Source of the DNA: Sphingomonas desiccabilis
GTDB taxonomy: Bacteria; Pseudomonadota; Alphaproteobacteria; Sphingomonadales; Sphingomonadaceae
Length of the DNA stretch: 64,000 nucleotides
Reading direction: 5' to 3'
Assembly (NCBI RefSeq): GCF_004135605.1
Contig: NZ_SDPT01000001.1
Span: 1,674,001-1,738,000, forward strand
Shown: positions 35,756 to 45,832 of the stretch, piece after piece
Position numbering within the stretch: position 1 is the first letter of the stretch
Layout of the letters: every line of letters begins with the position of its first letter
Program-made: the position numbers and the translations under genes
Notes under the pieces: model-generated
The model's database searches: none
Told to the model about the DNA's origin: nothing
What the model saw: only the letters and a program-made list of their open reading frames with translations

Positions 35756-36841
35756 TCAAGCGCCGAGCGCGCGCGGACGGCGGCGCGGCGGTGCATCCGA
35801 TTGGCGGCGGATCAGCGTGAAATCGAGAACCTGCTGCTCGGCGGCACCATCGAGGTGCTTCTGCTGGCGGAGGGTGGCGACCAGCAGTTCCACAGCTGCG
35901 CGCGCCATGTCGGCGATCGGCTGGTGGATGGTGGTCAGCTCCGGCCAGATGGCGGTCGCAAGCGTGGTGTCGTCGAATCCGCAGACGGTAAGGTCGCCGG
36001 GCACGTCGAGGCCGCGGCGATGGGCGATCGCCACCGTTGCTGCCGCCATGTCGTCGTTGGACGAGAAGATTGCGGTCGGCGGCTCCGCCAGGTCCAGCAG
36101 TTGCTCGGCCGCATCCAGGCCGGAGCGATAGGTGAACAGGCCGTCGACGATCAGCGCCGGGTCCTCGGCCATGCCTGCCGCGGCCAGCGCTTCCCGGAAT
36201 CCCTCGAGCCGCTGGGCACTGGCGGAAAGGTTGGGATTGCCGGCAATGAAGCCGATGCGGCGATGCCCAAGCTCCATGATGTGCCGCGTCATCATCGCCG
36301 CAGCCTCGCGATCGTCGATGCGGATCGCCAGCTGGTTCTCGGCAGGAACCCCGGTCGCGACGGCGACCGTCGGGATCCGCGCCGAGCGTAGCAGCGAGAG
36401 CAGCGCCGGCGCCTCGCACAAGGGAGGCGGAAGGATGATGCCGTCGATACCGCCGCGCACCAGATGCTGCGCGACTTCGAGCTCGTGTTCGCCGAGTTCG
36501 CACCGCTCCACCACGATCTGCACGTCGCTGCGGCTTGCCTGGTCCAGACTGCCGAGCAGGAACTCGCTGAGGAAGCCCGCGCTGGGATTGCTGTACAAGA
36601 GGCCGATCCGGACCTGCCCTGCCCCGGCCAGGCTGCGGGCGGCCCGGTTGGGCGCATAGTTGAGCGCGGAAATGGCCGCATTGACGGCATCCCGGGTCGC
36701 CGGCCGGACGTTAGCCTCGCCGTTGATGACGCGCGAAACGGTCATGGGAGAAACCCCGGCGCGTTTGGCGACGTCGCTGATCGTCGGGGCCGACCCTGCG
36801 CGGCGGGAGGAACGTGTCGGTGCGGCGGCTATGGAGTCCAT
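35756..36841 (-). CDS. xylR: LacI-family repressor, putative XylR
   Basis: This 361-residue LacI/GalR regulator has an N-terminal helix-turn-helix (TISDVAKRAGVSPMTVSRVING) followed by the hinge helix (APNRAARSLAG), then a periplasmic-binding-protein-like sensor domain (IGLLYSNPSAGF, GHRRIGFIAGNPN, AIFSSNDDMAAA). It is flanked by a xylose porter and a GH43-xylB-xylA operon, matching the role of Caulobacter XylR, which represses xylose genes until xylose or a derivative binds. Palindromes of the matching type lie on both sides of the gene, suggesting autoregulation. I chose the ATG at 36841 because it places the HTH in the usual N-terminal position; no good ribosome binding site is visible, so the start may be further upstream or the message leaderless. 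Confidence 0.88.
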   Translation of the reverse strand: MDSIAAAPTRSSRRAGSAPTISDVAKRAGVSPMTVSRVINGEANVRPATRDAVNAAISALNYAPNRAARSLAGAGQVRIGLLYSNPSAGFLSEFLLGSLDQASRSDVQIVVERCELGEHELEVAQHLVRGGIDGIILPPPLCEAPALLSLLRSARIPTVAVATGVPAENQLAIRIDDREAAAMMTRHIMELGHRRIGFIAGNPNLSASAQRLEGFREALAAAGMAEDPALIVDGLFTYRSGLDAAEQLLDLAEPPTAIFSSNDDMAAATVAIAHRRGLDVPGDLTVCGFDDTTLATAIWPELTTIHQPIADMARAAVELLVATLRQQKHLDGAAEQQVLDFTLIRRQSDAPPRRRPRALGA

Positions 36842-36955
36842 GGGGCGGTTGGCGCATTCCAGGTTCGGGAAAGCGCAGGCATGAACGCAAGCCGCAGGAT
36901 CGGCAAGACCCACACGCATGCGCAATGTCCTTGCAGGCCGCGGATTCCCGCAATA

Positions 36956-36969
36956 TGGTAGCGCTATCT
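36956..36969. promoter_or_regulatory. XylR-type operator in xylR / GH43-xylBA divergent promoter
   Basis: TGGTAGCGCTATCT matches TGNTANCGNTANCA except at the last base. It lies in the 187-bp region between the LacI-family gene (minus) and the GH43-xylB-xylA operon (plus), 60 bp upstream of the GH43 start, and could serve both. Confidence 0.65.
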
Positions 36970-37028
36970 AGGCCGAGAACCGGCCCGAGGCCTCGCAAGA
37001 AGGTCCGAAAAGAGGAAGGAGAGCCTGA

Positions 37029-38135
37029 ATGCGCCTGCGCCTACAACTCTGTCTCGCGACCGCGGCCATCGCTGCCACGGCCACGCTTGCCGCCGCGCAA
37101 TCGCACACCCCCGCCCAGCACACGGCGCAGGCCGAGGCTCGCAGCCCGGAGGGTCGGCGCTACTTGGCGCAGCCGCTGGTAACCGACAAGTTCTTCGCCG
37201 ATCCTTCGGCGCACGTCTTCAACGGCAAGCTCTACGTCTATCCCAGCCACGACGTCGATGCGGGGATCCCCAACGACGACCTGGGCAACCAATATGCCAT
37301 GCACGACTATCACGTGCTGAGCATGGATCGCGTCGGCGGCCCGGTGACGGTGCATCCGGTCGCGATCGACGTGAAGGACATTCCCTGGGCCTCTAAGCAG
37401 ACCTGGGCGCCGGACGCTGCATACAAGAACGGCACCTATTATCTCTACATGCCGGCGCGCGACAAACAAGGCGTCTTCCGCATCGGCGTCGCGACGTCCA
37501 AGTCTCCGACCGGGCCGTTCAAGGCCGAGAAGGAGCCGATCCGCGGCAGCTACTCCATCGACCCGGCCGTCTTCACCGACACGGACGGCGCAAGCTACAT
37601 GTACTTCGGGGGCATCTGGGGCGGCCAGCTCCAGCGCTGGACGACGGGACGCTATGATCCGAACGGTGGTGACACCGACCTGAAGCAGGACGACAAGCCC
37701 GCGATCGCACCCAAGATCGCCCGCATGTCCGCCGACATGAAACAGTTCGCCGAAACCCCGCGTGACGTCGTCATCTTGGACGAGGCCGGCAAGCCCGTCC
37801 TGGGCGGCGACCACGACCGTCGCTTCTTCGAGGCCGCATGGACGTTCAAGCGCAGTGGCAAATACTACTTCACCTACTCCACCGGCGACACGCACTTCCT
37901 GAACTACGCGATCGGCGACTCGCCCTACGGCCCGTTCCGCTACACCGGCCATATCCTGAAGCCGGTGCAGGGCTGGACGTCGCACCACTCGATCGTCGAA
38001 TTCCAGGGCCGCTGGTGGCTGTTCTACCACGACACCCAGCTGTCGGATAAGAACCACCTCCGTTCGACCAAGGTGACCGAGTTGACCTTCAATCCGGACG
38101 GCACGATCCAGCTGATCGACCCGTTCAAGGACTGA
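37029..38135 (+). CDS. GH43 beta-xylosidase/arabinofuranosidase (single domain)
   Basis: This 368-residue secreted GH43 enzyme lacks the C-terminal beta-sandwich of the other xylosidase-type copies. The signal peptide ends TLAAAQ. Catalytic residues are Asp58 in FFADPSAHV, Asp178 in YSIDPAVF and Glu268 in FFEAAWTFKR. AGGAGAG precedes the ATG. It is first in the operon with xylB (7 bp downstream) and xylA, so xylose release and xylose catabolism are transcribed together. By sequence it resembles the small GH43 proteins active on xylo-oligosaccharides; exact specificity is inferred from context. Confidence 0.92.
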   Translation: MRLRLQLCLATAAIAATATLAAAQSHTPAQHTAQAEARSPEGRRYLAQPLVTDKFFADPSAHVFNGKLYVYPSHDVDAGIPNDDLGNQYAMHDYHVLSMDRVGGPVTVHPVAIDVKDIPWASKQTWAPDAAYKNGTYYLYMPARDKQGVFRIGVATSKSPTGPFKAEKEPIRGSYSIDPAVFTDTDGASYMYFGGIWGGQLQRWTTGRYDPNGGDTDLKQDDKPAIAPKIARMSADMKQFAETPRDVVILDEAGKPVLGGDHDRRFFEAAWTFKRSGKYYFTYSTGDTHFLNYAIGDSPYGPFRYTGHILKPVQGWTSHHSIVEFQGRWWLFYHDTQLSDKNHLRSTKVTELTFNPDGTIQLIDPFKD

Positions 38136-38142
38136 CCGGCCC

Positions 38143-39585
38143 ATGTTTCTAGGCATCGATATCGGCACCTCCGGCGTAAAGGCCGTGGTGCTGGACGAGC
38201 ACGGCGCGGTGGCCGGTCAGGGTACCGCCGCGCTCAGCGTCCAGCGGCCCCAGCCGCTCTGGTCGGAGCAGGACCCCGACGCCTGGTGGCATGCCACCAC
38301 GGCCGCGGTGCAGGCGATCGACCCGGCGGTGCGGCGCGCGGTGCGGGGCATCGGCCTTGCCGGGCAGATGCACGGCGCGACGGTCCTCGGCGCGGACGAC
38401 ACGCCGCTGCGACCGGCGATCCTCTGGAACGACGGCCGGTCGCATGCCGAGTGCGGCGAGCTTGAGGCAGCGGTTGCGGATCTGCATGCGATCGCCGGCA
38501 ATCTGGCGATGCCCGGTTTCACGGCACCCAAGCTCCAGTGGCTCCGCCACCATGAGCCCGCAGTGTTCGACCGCATCGCGACGGTGCTGCTGCCCAAGGA
38601 CTATGTCCGGCTGAAGATGACCGGCGAAAAGGCGTCCGACATGTCGGATTCCGCCGGCACCTTGTGGCTCGACGTCGCCGGGCGCCGGTGGAGCGACGCG
38701 CTGCTGGCGGCGACCGGCCTTACCGAGGCGCAGATGCCGCAGCTGGTCGAGGGGAGCGACATCGCCGGCCGGCTGCTGCCGGAGATCGCGTCCCTGTGGG
38801 GCATGGCCGAGGTACCGGTCGCCGGCGGCGGCGGAGACAATGCCGCGGGTGCCGCGGGTGTCGGCGCCGTGCGCGACGGCGACGCCCTGCTCTCGCTTGG
38901 CACGTCGGGCGTCATCTTCGTGGCGACGGACGCCTTCCGGCCCAATGTCGCCGGTGCGGTGCATGCCTTCTGCCACTGTGTGCCCGGCATGTGGCACCAG
39001 ATGGCCGTACACCTGTCGGCGGCGGCCTGCATCGACTGGGTGGCGCGTCTGACCGGCGCCGCCGGTGCCGCCGACCTGTTCGCCCGCGCCGAACGCGCCG
39101 GGCCGGCGTCCGGACCGGAGATCTTCCTCCCCTATCTCTCCGGTGAGCGGACGCCGCACAACGATGCGCAGGTGCGCGGTGCGTTCCTGCGGCTCGACCA
39201 TGACACCAGCCCGGAACGGCTGTCGCAGGCGGTGCTGGAAGGCGTCGGCTTTGCGCTCGCCGACGGCGTCCGCGTCCTGCGCGAGGCCGGCACCACCATC
39301 GATCGCCTGTCGGTGATCGGAGGCGGCGCCCGCTCCCGCTACTGGGGCGAGACGCTTGCGGCAGCCATGGACGTGACGCTCGTCTACCTGCAAGGCGGCG
39401 AGGTCGGCCCGGCGCTTGGCGCCGCGCGACTGGCGCAGCTCGCGGTGGACGGCGGCTCGGCATCCGACATCTGCCAGCCGCCCCCGGTGTCCCACGTCAT
39501 CGAACCCGATCCAGCGCTCGTCGAGCGCCTGGCCCCCAAGCGCGCCACCTTCCGCGACGCCTATCCCCGCATAAGGAACCTGTGA
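38143..39585 (+). CDS. xylB: Xylulokinase
   Basis: This 480-residue cytoplasmic FGGY-family kinase phosphorylates D-xylulose to xylulose 5-phosphate using ATP. It shows the N-terminal phosphate loop [15 protein letters not shown], the signature [13 protein letters not shown], the catalytic aspartate in [10 protein letters not shown] and the ATP-binding [11 protein letters not shown]. Its length is normal for XylB. It is translationally coupled to xylA, the stop and the next ATG forming TGATG. Its order after GH43 and before xylA differs from the common xylA-xylB order. Confidence 0.96.
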   Translation: MFLGIDIGTSGVKAVVLDEHGAVAGQGTAALSVQRPQPLWSEQDPDAWWHATTAAVQAIDPAVRRAVRGIGLAGQMHGATVLGADDTPLRPAILWNDGRSHAECGELEAAVADLHAIAGNLAMPGFTAPKLQWLRHHEPAVFDRIATVLLPKDYVRLKMTGEKASDMSDSAGTLWLDVAGRRWSDALLAATGLTEAQMPQLVEGSDIAGRLLPEIASLWGMAEVPVAGGGGDNAAGAAGVGAVRDGDALLSLGTSGVIFVATDAFRPNVAGAVHAFCHCVPGMWHQMAVHLSAAACIDWVARLTGAAGAADLFARAERAGPASGPEIFLPYLSGERTPHNDAQVRGAFLRLDHDTSPERLSQAVLEGVGFALADGVRVLREAGTTIDRLSVIGGGARSRYWGETLAAAMDVTLVYLQGGEVGPALGAARLAQLAVDGGSASDICQPPPVSHVIEPDPALVERLAPKRATFRDAYPRIRNL

Positions 39586-40892
39586 TGGCCGAGTTCTTCG
39601 CCGACATTCCCCAGATCCGCTACGAGGGTCCCGATAGCGAGAACGAACTCGCCTATCGCTTCTATGACAAAAACCGCGTCGTGCTCGGCAAGACGATGGA
39701 GGAGCATCTGCGCTTCGCCGCCTGCTTCTGGCACACCTTCTGCTGGCCCGGCAGCGACGTGTTCGGTGGCGGCACCTTCAATCGCCCCTGGCATCGCGGC
39801 GCGAACGACAGCAACGCAGCGGCGCAGAAGCGCGAGGTGGCGTTCGACTTCTTCCAGAAGCTCGACGTTCCCTTCTACTGCTTCCACGACGTCGACGTGA
39901 TGGCGGACGCCGGCAACGTTGCCGAGCACCGCCGCTATTTCGCCGAAGCCGTCGACCACCTCGAGAAGCTGCAGGCGTCCTCGGGCCGCAAGCTGCTCTG
40001 GGGCACCGCCAACCTGTTCAGCCACCCCCGCTATGCAGCCGGCGGCGCGACCAACCCGGATCCGGAAGTGTTCGCGTTCGGCGCGATGCAGGTCCGCGAC
40101 GCGCTGGAAGCGACGCACCGGCTGGGCGGCACCAACTATGTGCTGTGGGGCGGCCGCGAGGGCTATGAAACGCTGCTCAACACCGACCTGAAGCGCGAGC
40201 TCGACAACCTCGGCCGCTTCCTCAACCTGGTGGTCGAGCACAAGCACAAGATCGGCTTCACCGGCACGATCCTGATCGAGCCGAAGCCGCATGAGCCGAC
40301 CAAGCACCAGTACGACTTCGACACGGCGACGGTGTACGGGTTCCTGAAGCGCTACGGCCTGGAGAACGAGGTCCGCGTCAACATCGAGGCGAACCACGCC
40401 ACGCTGTCCGGTCACACCTTCGAGCACGAGATCGCGACGGCCGGTGCGCTCGGCATCTTCGGCTCGATCGACGCCAACCGCGGCGATCCGCAGAACGGCT
40501 GGGACACGGATCAATTCCCGAACTCGGTCGAGGAAATGACGCTGGCGATGCTGGAGATCCTGCGCGCCGGAGGCTTCACCACCGGCGGCTTCAACTTCGA
40601 CGCCAAGGTTCGCCGTCAGTCGATGGACGCCGCCGATCTCTTCTACGGGCATATCGGCGGGATCGACGTGGTGGCCAAGGGCCTGCTGAATGCCGCAGCC
40701 CTGATCGAGGACGGCCGCCTGGATGCGATCAAGGCGGAACGCTACGCCGGCTGGACTGGTGCGTTCGGCGAAAAGATCGCCGGTCTCGACCTGGCCGCCA
40801 TCGCGGACCTGGCCGTCGAGCAGTCGATCGACCCGCAGCCGCGCTCGGGCCGCCAGGAGCGGATCGAGAACCTCATCAACCGCTTCATCTGA
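39585..40892 (+). CDS. xylA: Xylose isomerase
   Basis: This 435-residue cytoplasmic class-II xylose isomerase converts D-xylose to D-xylulose with divalent metals. Conserved parts include CFHDVDV (base His and its Asp), the metal-site segments [39 protein letters not shown] and the DTDQFP motif. Its length and motifs match Escherichia coli-type XylA. The ATG at 39585 overlaps the xylB stop by one base and has AAGGA upstream. With XylB it gives the isomerase route of xylose use, in contrast to the Caulobacter oxidative (Weimberg) route. Confidence 0.97.
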   Translation: MAEFFADIPQIRYEGPDSENELAYRFYDKNRVVLGKTMEEHLRFAACFWHTFCWPGSDVFGGGTFNRPWHRGANDSNAAAQKREVAFDFFQKLDVPFYCFHDVDVMADAGNVAEHRRYFAEAVDHLEKLQASSGRKLLWGTANLFSHPRYAAGGATNPDPEVFAFGAMQVRDALEATHRLGGTNYVLWGGREGYETLLNTDLKRELDNLGRFLNLVVEHKHKIGFTGTILIEPKPHEPTKHQYDFDTATVYGFLKRYGLENEVRVNIEANHATLSGHTFEHEIATAGALGIFGSIDANRGDPQNGWDTDQFPNSVEEMTLAMLEILRAGGFTTGGFNFDAKVRRQSMDAADLFYGHIGGIDVVAKGLLNAAALIEDGRLDAIKAERYAGWTGAFGEKIAGLDLAAIADLAVEQSIDPQPRSGRQERIENLINRFI

Positions 40893-40895
40893 CAC

Positions 40896-40936
40896 GGCCC
40901 CCTGCGAGCCGGGCCCCGCTCGGTTCGCAGGGCCGA
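40896..40936 (+). terminator. Possible hairpin terminator after xylA
   Basis: An imperfect inverted repeat pairs GGCCC..TGCGA with TCGCAGGGCC just after the xylA stop, with a 2-nt bulge and a GC-rich loop. There is no clear T run, so it may be a processing or stability structure instead. The 220-bp gap that follows shows nothing else recognisable. Confidence 0.4.
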
Positions 40937-41112
40937 CCCACATTCGTGCCGGACCGGCACGCCCCTCTTCCGTGCGGCCGCAATGCTGCTAGCTTCATCC
41001 CGAAGCCTGATGCCCAAGGACACGCCGCGACGCGACACCTGATTGTCCAGATAGCTTTGCGCTCGTGCGTACGCCTTCCCGATCGATCGACCCGAACGCC
41101 AGGGAGCCTGCT

Positions 41113-42219
41113 ATGGACGTTGCACGACGCGATCTTATCCTTTCGGCCGCCGCACTCGCACTGAGCCCCCGTGCCTTCGCGGCAGATCGCCCGAACCGCC
41201 CGCTCGGCTACGCCATCGTCGGGCTCGGCTATTACGGCCAGCAGATCATCATCCCGCAGTTCGCCAATTGCCAGCACAGCCGCCTGGCGGCCGTCGTGAG
41301 CGGCGACCCCGCCAAGGCGAAGCGCGTCGCGGCCGAACACGGCCTGCCCGCGCGCTCCATCTACTCCTACGCGAACTTCGACACCATCCGCGACAATCCC
41401 GACGTGGACATCGTCTATGTCTGCCTGCCCAATTCCCTGCACGCCGAATATACGATCCGCGCCGCCAAGGCGGGCAAGCACGTGATGTGCGAAAAGCCGA
41501 TGGCGACATCCGTCGCCGAATGCGAAGCGATGATCGCTGCCTGCAAGGCCGCGGACCGCAAGCTGATGATCGGCTATCGGTCCCACTTCGAGCCGTTCAA
41601 CCTGGAAGCGATGCGACTGGCGCGCGCCGGCGAGGCGGGGAAGATCCGCTACGTACGGTCCGAGCACGGCTTCGTGCAGGGCGACCCGTCCGCGTGGCGC
41701 CTGAAGAAGAGCCTGTCGGGCGGCGGCTCACTGATGGACATGGGCGTCTACAGCCTGCAGGCGGCGCGCTACATGACGGGCGAGGAACCCGTGGCGGTCA
41801 CCGCGCGGGAATCGACCGACCGCAGCGATCCGCGCTTTACCGAGGTCGAGGACATCATCGACTGGACGCTCGAATTCCCTTCGGGGGCGATCGCCAGCTG
41901 CCAGTCGATGTACAGTGCCAACCAGAACCACATCCTGCTGATGGGCGACAAGGGCCGGATCGAGCTGGAGCCGGCGACCCGATACGAGGGCAACCGCATG
42001 TGGCTGGGCCGCGACGGCCGCGAGCGCGAGGTGACCGCGCCCCCCGGGCCGGGCAAGACGCAGTTCGCGGGGCAGCTCGATCATCTCGTCCAGTGCGTTC
42101 GCACCGGCCGGGAGCCGATCGTGTCGGGCGAGGAAGGCCTGCGCGACATGCGCATCGTCGAGGCCATCTATCGCTCCGCGCGGGAAGGACGGACGATCCG
42201 CCTCGACGGCCGGGCGTGA
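41113..42219 (+). CDS. Tat-exported Gfo/Idh/MocA oxidoreductase (GFOR-like)
   Basis: This 368-residue NAD(P)-dependent oxidoreductase resembles glucose-fructose oxidoreductase. It has a Tat-type leader (ARRDLILSAAALALS) cut near AFAA, a Rossmann motif AIVGLGYYGQQ, the family motif CEKPMA with the catalytic lysine, and the C-terminal domain segment GGGSLMDMGVYSLQAARY. Export by Tat with a tightly held nucleotide is known for Zymomonas GFOR, which oxidises aldoses to lactones while reducing a ketose. Here it may act on xylose or arabinose in the periplasm. AGGGAG precedes the ATG. It follows xylA by 220 bp with no operator of its own and is followed by the convergent TonB receptor 3. Confidence 0.85.
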   Translation: MDVARRDLILSAAALALSPRAFAADRPNRPLGYAIVGLGYYGQQIIIPQFANCQHSRLAAVVSGDPAKAKRVAAEHGLPARSIYSYANFDTIRDNPDVDIVYVCLPNSLHAEYTIRAAKAGKHVMCEKPMATSVAECEAMIAACKAADRKLMIGYRSHFEPFNLEAMRLARAGEAGKIRYVRSEHGFVQGDPSAWRLKKSLSGGGSLMDMGVYSLQAARYMTGEEPVAVTARESTDRSDPRFTEVEDIIDWTLEFPSGAIASCQSMYSANQNHILLMGDKGRIELEPATRYEGNRMWLGRDGREREVTAPPGPGKTQFAGQLDHLVQCVRTGREPIVSGEEGLRDMRIVEAIYRSAREGRTIRLDGRA

Positions 42220-42382
42220 TCGCCTAGCGCTACGGGCCCGCGCCGCCTCTGGCACAGCGCGGGGTCCATCCGAACAACGGCTTCATAGCGTCGGCCGCAC
42301 TGCGGCCGGCGATTCCTTGTGCGCGGCTTCGATCGATGATGTGCGTGGCCGAGGATGCGTTCCGGACCTTCGCCACAAACGA

Positions 42383-42408
42383 CAACGCCGCCCCGAAGGG
42401 CGGCGTTG
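42383..42408 (-). terminator. Hairpin terminator of TonB receptor 3
   Basis: A perfect 10-bp stem (CAACGCCGCC with its complement) with a 6-nt loop lies 27 bp past the receptor stop on the minus strand, followed there by a short T-rich stretch (CGTTTG). It may also serve the convergent oxidoreductase gene. Confidence 0.7.
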
Positions 42409-42434
42409 CGCGTTCCTGCTTGTGCTTTGGCGCC

Positions 42435-45400
42435 TTAGAAGCGTCCGCGCACACCCACCAGGACGGTTCGGCCCGGATTATATTCGTTGAACGTCGCGTT
42501 CGGGAACTGGAAGTACGAGCTCTGTGCTTCCTTGTTGATGTTGATCACGTTCACCACGACCGTCGGCAGATAGTCGTTGCCGAGGATCTTGCCGAGATCG
42601 ATGTTCCCCGAGAAGTCGAGCTGGCCGTAGTTGCGACCGATGATCGCCGCATCCGGGATACTGTTCTGGTTCAAGCCCGAGTTCACCGAACCTTCGTTGT
42701 AGGTATAGGTCAGGCGCGCCGACAGGCCGTTTCCTTCATAATAGCCGGTCAGCGTGTAGGTGGTCGGCGAGACGCCCAGAGCGACCGGCGCGACTGTTCC
42801 TTCGCCGCGCTGATCGATCAGGGTCAGATTGCCCTGCACGCCGAAGCCCTCGACGCCAACCAGGCGCGTGACGAAGTCGAGCGGCTGGGTGACCTGGAAC
42901 TCGAGGCCGTTGACCTTGAGCTTCCCGTCCGCGTTCACCTGCTGCTGGATCTGGATCGGAACCTCTTCAGGCCGGATACCTGCCGGGCCGGCGCGATCGA
43001 TCAGGGCCTGCTGCTGCGCAGCCGTGAGCGACGCGAAGGTGATCCCAAACGGTGCCAGCGTCGAGAACGGCACCGTGGTGAGGCCGTTGACCGTGAAACC
43101 GGTGATCGACTTGCGGAACGCCGCAAACGCGATCACGCCTTCCCCGCCCGTGTAATACTCGAACCCCAGATCGATGTTGTCCGAGATATACGGGTTGAGC
43201 GCGTTGTTCCCGAGCGTACCGACGTCCGCCGACGGCGAGGTGAAGCTCGCGCCGGGCAACAGCTGGTTGGGATCGGGACGGGTCATCGTGCGGGAGATCG
43301 AGGCACGCGCCACCGCTTTGTTGCCAAAGCTGTAGGCGAGGCTCGCCGACGGCAGGAAGTTCGAATAGACGCGCTGCGTCCGCGCGAAGTTCACGATCGT
43401 GGGGTAACACGAACCGTCGAGCACGAACGTCGGGCTCTCACCCGGGCAGGTCACGCCGTCGCGAACGTTCAACGGGTTCGGCAGGGTCGTCCGGCCGCCC
43501 ACGCGCTGGTCGGTGCGAACGTAGCGGATGCCGCCGTTCACGCGAAGCGTGTCGCCATCCCGCACGTCGAAGACGCCGTTCATCTCGGCAAAGGTACCGG
43601 TGACCTTCTCCCGGATCAGGCCGCCGTTCGCGCCGCTGCTGCCCGAACCGGTCTCCGTCGCGCCGGCGAGCAACTCTTCATAGCCGGTCGCGTCCTTGAA
43701 CCTTTCCCAGTCCACCGTGACGAAGCCGGCGCCCGTGGGCATCAGGAAGCCGGGGACCGCCGCAGTCGGGACGACCGAACCGCCATAGCTGAGCGGCGGC
43801 AATCCGGCCGAGAAGCCGGTGCCATAGCCCAGATAGGGCGGATAGCCCGGAGGCGTCGCCGTGCCGGGCAGGTTGGCACCGTCGCAGACCGGCTGACGGT
43901 TCGGGCCGGGCAGGACGACATTGGGATTGTTGCCGCAAACCGCCGCCTGCCACGGGTTGGTGTTGTCGAACGGCGTGATCCGCCGGCTGGTGTCGTCATA
44001 GGCCGCGCCGACCCGGACGCTGAAGCGCGACTCATCGCCGAACAACAGGCTGCCGCGGACGCCCTTGGTCTCGGTCTCGCGCTCTTCGCCGTTGAGGTTC
44101 AGGCGGCCGCCGCCAGCCCAGCCGAAGCGGCTCGGATCGTTCAAATCGATGTTGGTCGAGATGTCCGGGATGCCGCCGTCGTTGGTGTAGTCCACCGTAA
44201 CGCCGCTGTTAGGGGGCGTGATGACGAGAACGGTCGGGCTTTCCCGACGAAAGTTGCTCTTCGTGTAGTTCGCCTGCAGGTCGCCCTTGATGAAGTCGTT
44301 GACGACGAACTCCATACCGGGGTTGACGCCCCAGTAATCCTGCCGGTCCTTGTATGGGCGGAACTCGAGGAAGAACTGCGAATTGGCGTAGGTCCCGCTG
44401 GTGACGGTGCAGCCGTCGGAACAGTCGGACTTGTCATAGGTGGTGTTGAGCGGGATGGCGGCGCCATTGCGCACCGCCCAGTTCATTGCCGAGCGCTGGA
44501 AGTCGGTGTCCCGCTTGGCGTACATGCCGTCGACATAGAAGTGCAGCGCATCGCTCGGCCGCCATTCCACCGACACCAGGCCATTGTAGCGGGTGCGTTC
44601 GCCGATCTCGGTACGCGGGCGGCCGAGGCGCGGCAGCAGGCCGTTGTCGATTTGCTCGATCGTGGCGCCTGGATTATTGGCGAGGAGGAATGCCTGGTCG
44701 ATCACCGTACCAGCCGTCAGGCCGTTGCCCGCATTGACCGGGACGGTGCCCGGGATGGTCCAGTTGCCGCCGCCGGTGTTGTTGCGCGTCGGGCTGCTGC
44801 TCTGGGCCGCAGTCAGGTTCGGGTTGGTCCAGCCGATCGTCTCGAAGCCGTCGACGCGAAAGCGGTTCTTGACCGCCGCACCGCCGACCAGGATGCCGAA
44901 GTCGCCGAACGTCGCGCTCGCCAGGACGTGCCCGCGATAGCCCCACTTGTCGGCCGAGCTCACCTTGGAGCCCTGCAGACCGTAGCTGACATAGGGCTTC
45001 GGATTGTCGAAGGGCCGAGCCGAGCGCAGGTTCACGGTCCCGGCCGCGCCACCCTCGATCTGGCTGGCGGTGGGCGACTTGCTGACGGTCAGCTGCGTGA
45101 ACAGCTCCGTCGGGATCAGGTCGAGATCGACCTCGCGGTTGGTGCTCTGCGCATCGAACCGCACCGACGCGATGGCGACCGGTGCGCCGTTCAGCAGCAC
45201 GCGGGTGAAGTTGGTGCCCAGACCGCGGATCGCGACGTTGGCGCCTTCGCCAGTGACTTCGCGGCTGATGGTGACGCCAGGAATGCGGTTCACCGACTCC
45301 GCAATGTTGGTGTCCGGGAACTTGCCGATGTCCTCGGCGAAGATCGTGTCGGTGAAGCCGATCGAATTGCGCTTGGCGTTGGTCTGGCTCTGAAGCGACG

Positions 45401-45653
45401 CGCGATAGCCGGTGACGACGATGTCTTCGTTGCCGGTCGCCGACGGATCTGCAGGCGCCTGCGCCGCATCGTCGATGGCAGTAGGCTGCGTCTGTCCGGC
45501 GCCGTCCTGGGTCGGCGCACCTGCCTCGATGGTGGCGCTGCTCGACGAAGATGCGGTGGGCTCACCTTGCGTCTGGGCCATTGCCGGCCATGCGACGGTG
45601 GTGAGCAAAAGAGCGGCGAAGCCGCCCGTGCGGCGAATCGATGACGTGCCCAT
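42435..45653 (-). CDS. TonB-dependent outer-membrane receptor (3)
   Basis: This 1072-residue receptor of the Caulobacter/Xanthomonas carbohydrate type has a signal peptide ending PAMAQ, then a Ser/Thr/Gln-rich linker of about 50 residues, the box DIVVTGYRASLQSQ, a plug with AEDIGKFPDTNIAESVNRIPGV and VAIRGLGTNFTRVLLNG, and a barrel ending in VGVRGRF. The ATG at 45653 follows GGGAGAGG. It has its own operator-like site 65 bp upstream and a terminator hairpin downstream, so it is a single-gene unit. Its position beside GH35, glucuronate and xylose genes suggests uptake of decorated xylo-oligosaccharides; the ligand is not proven. Confidence 0.94.
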   Translation of the reverse strand: MGTSSIRRTGGFAALLLTTVAWPAMAQTQGEPTASSSSSATIEAGAPTQDGAGQTQPTAIDDAAQAPADPSATGNEDIVVTGYRASLQSQTNAKRNSIGFTDTIFAEDIGKFPDTNIAESVNRIPGVTISREVTGEGANVAIRGLGTNFTRVLLNGAPVAIASVRFDAQSTNREVDLDLIPTELFTQLTVSKSPTASQIEGGAAGTVNLRSARPFDNPKPYVSYGLQGSKVSSADKWGYRGHVLASATFGDFGILVGGAAVKNRFRVDGFETIGWTNPNLTAAQSSSPTRNNTGGGNWTIPGTVPVNAGNGLTAGTVIDQAFLLANNPGATIEQIDNGLLPRLGRPRTEIGERTRYNGLVSVEWRPSDALHFYVDGMYAKRDTDFQRSAMNWAVRNGAAIPLNTTYDKSDCSDGCTVTSGTYANSQFFLEFRPYKDRQDYWGVNPGMEFVVNDFIKGDLQANYTKSNFRRESPTVLVITPPNSGVTVDYTNDGGIPDISTNIDLNDPSRFGWAGGGRLNLNGEERETETKGVRGSLLFGDESRFSVRVGAAYDDTSRRITPFDNTNPWQAAVCGNNPNVVLPGPNRQPVCDGANLPGTATPPGYPPYLGYGTGFSAGLPPLSYGGSVVPTAAVPGFLMPTGAGFVTVDWERFKDATGYEELLAGATETGSGSSGANGGLIREKVTGTFAEMNGVFDVRDGDTLRVNGGIRYVRTDQRVGGRTTLPNPLNVRDGVTCPGESPTFVLDGSCYPTIVNFARTQRVYSNFLPSASLAYSFGNKAVARASISRTMTRPDPNQLLPGASFTSPSADVGTLGNNALNPYISDNIDLGFEYYTGGEGVIAFAAFRKSITGFTVNGLTTVPFSTLAPFGITFASLTAAQQQALIDRAGPAGIRPEEVPIQIQQQVNADGKLKVNGLEFQVTQPLDFVTRLVGVEGFGVQGNLTLIDQRGEGTVAPVALGVSPTTYTLTGYYEGNGLSARLTYTYNEGSVNSGLNQNSIPDAAIIGRNYGQLDFSGNIDLGKILGNDYLPTVVVNVININKEAQSSYFQFPNATFNEYNPGRTVLVGVRGRF

Positions 45654-45717
45654 GCGTTCCTCTCCCAATGAAGCCGGGGCGTGAACCGCCCTCGTTTCTG
45701 GATATGCCCTGCTTTAC

Positions 45718-45731
45718 TGGTAGCGCTAACC
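45718..45731. promoter_or_regulatory. XylR-type operator upstream of TonB receptor 3
   Basis: TGGTAGCGCTAACC differs from TGNTANCGNTANCA only at the last base; with flanking bases it reads CTGGTAGCGCTAACCAG. It lies 65 bp upstream of the receptor start and downstream of the GH35-like gene, marking an independent regulated promoter. Confidence 0.65.
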
Positions 45732-45832
45732 AGCGCAAGCGCGATTATCCAAGCTATGCTACCGATGTTCGCATTGTAGATCAGTGTGACCTTAGCGCCA
45801 CGCCAGCGACCATTTTCCGCGGCGCCCAGAAG

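Noticed and set aside
42222..42235. GCCTAGCGCTACGG, containing the 8-bp palindrome TAGCGCTA, just after the Gfo/Idh/MocA gene
   Set aside because: Only the central eight bases fit; four fixed outer positions of the operator consensus are wrong and no promoter is expected between these convergent genes.
45758..45771. TGCTACCGATGTTC upstream of TonB receptor 3
   Set aside because: Left half fits the operator consensus but the right half has three mismatches; the site at 45718 is closer and better.
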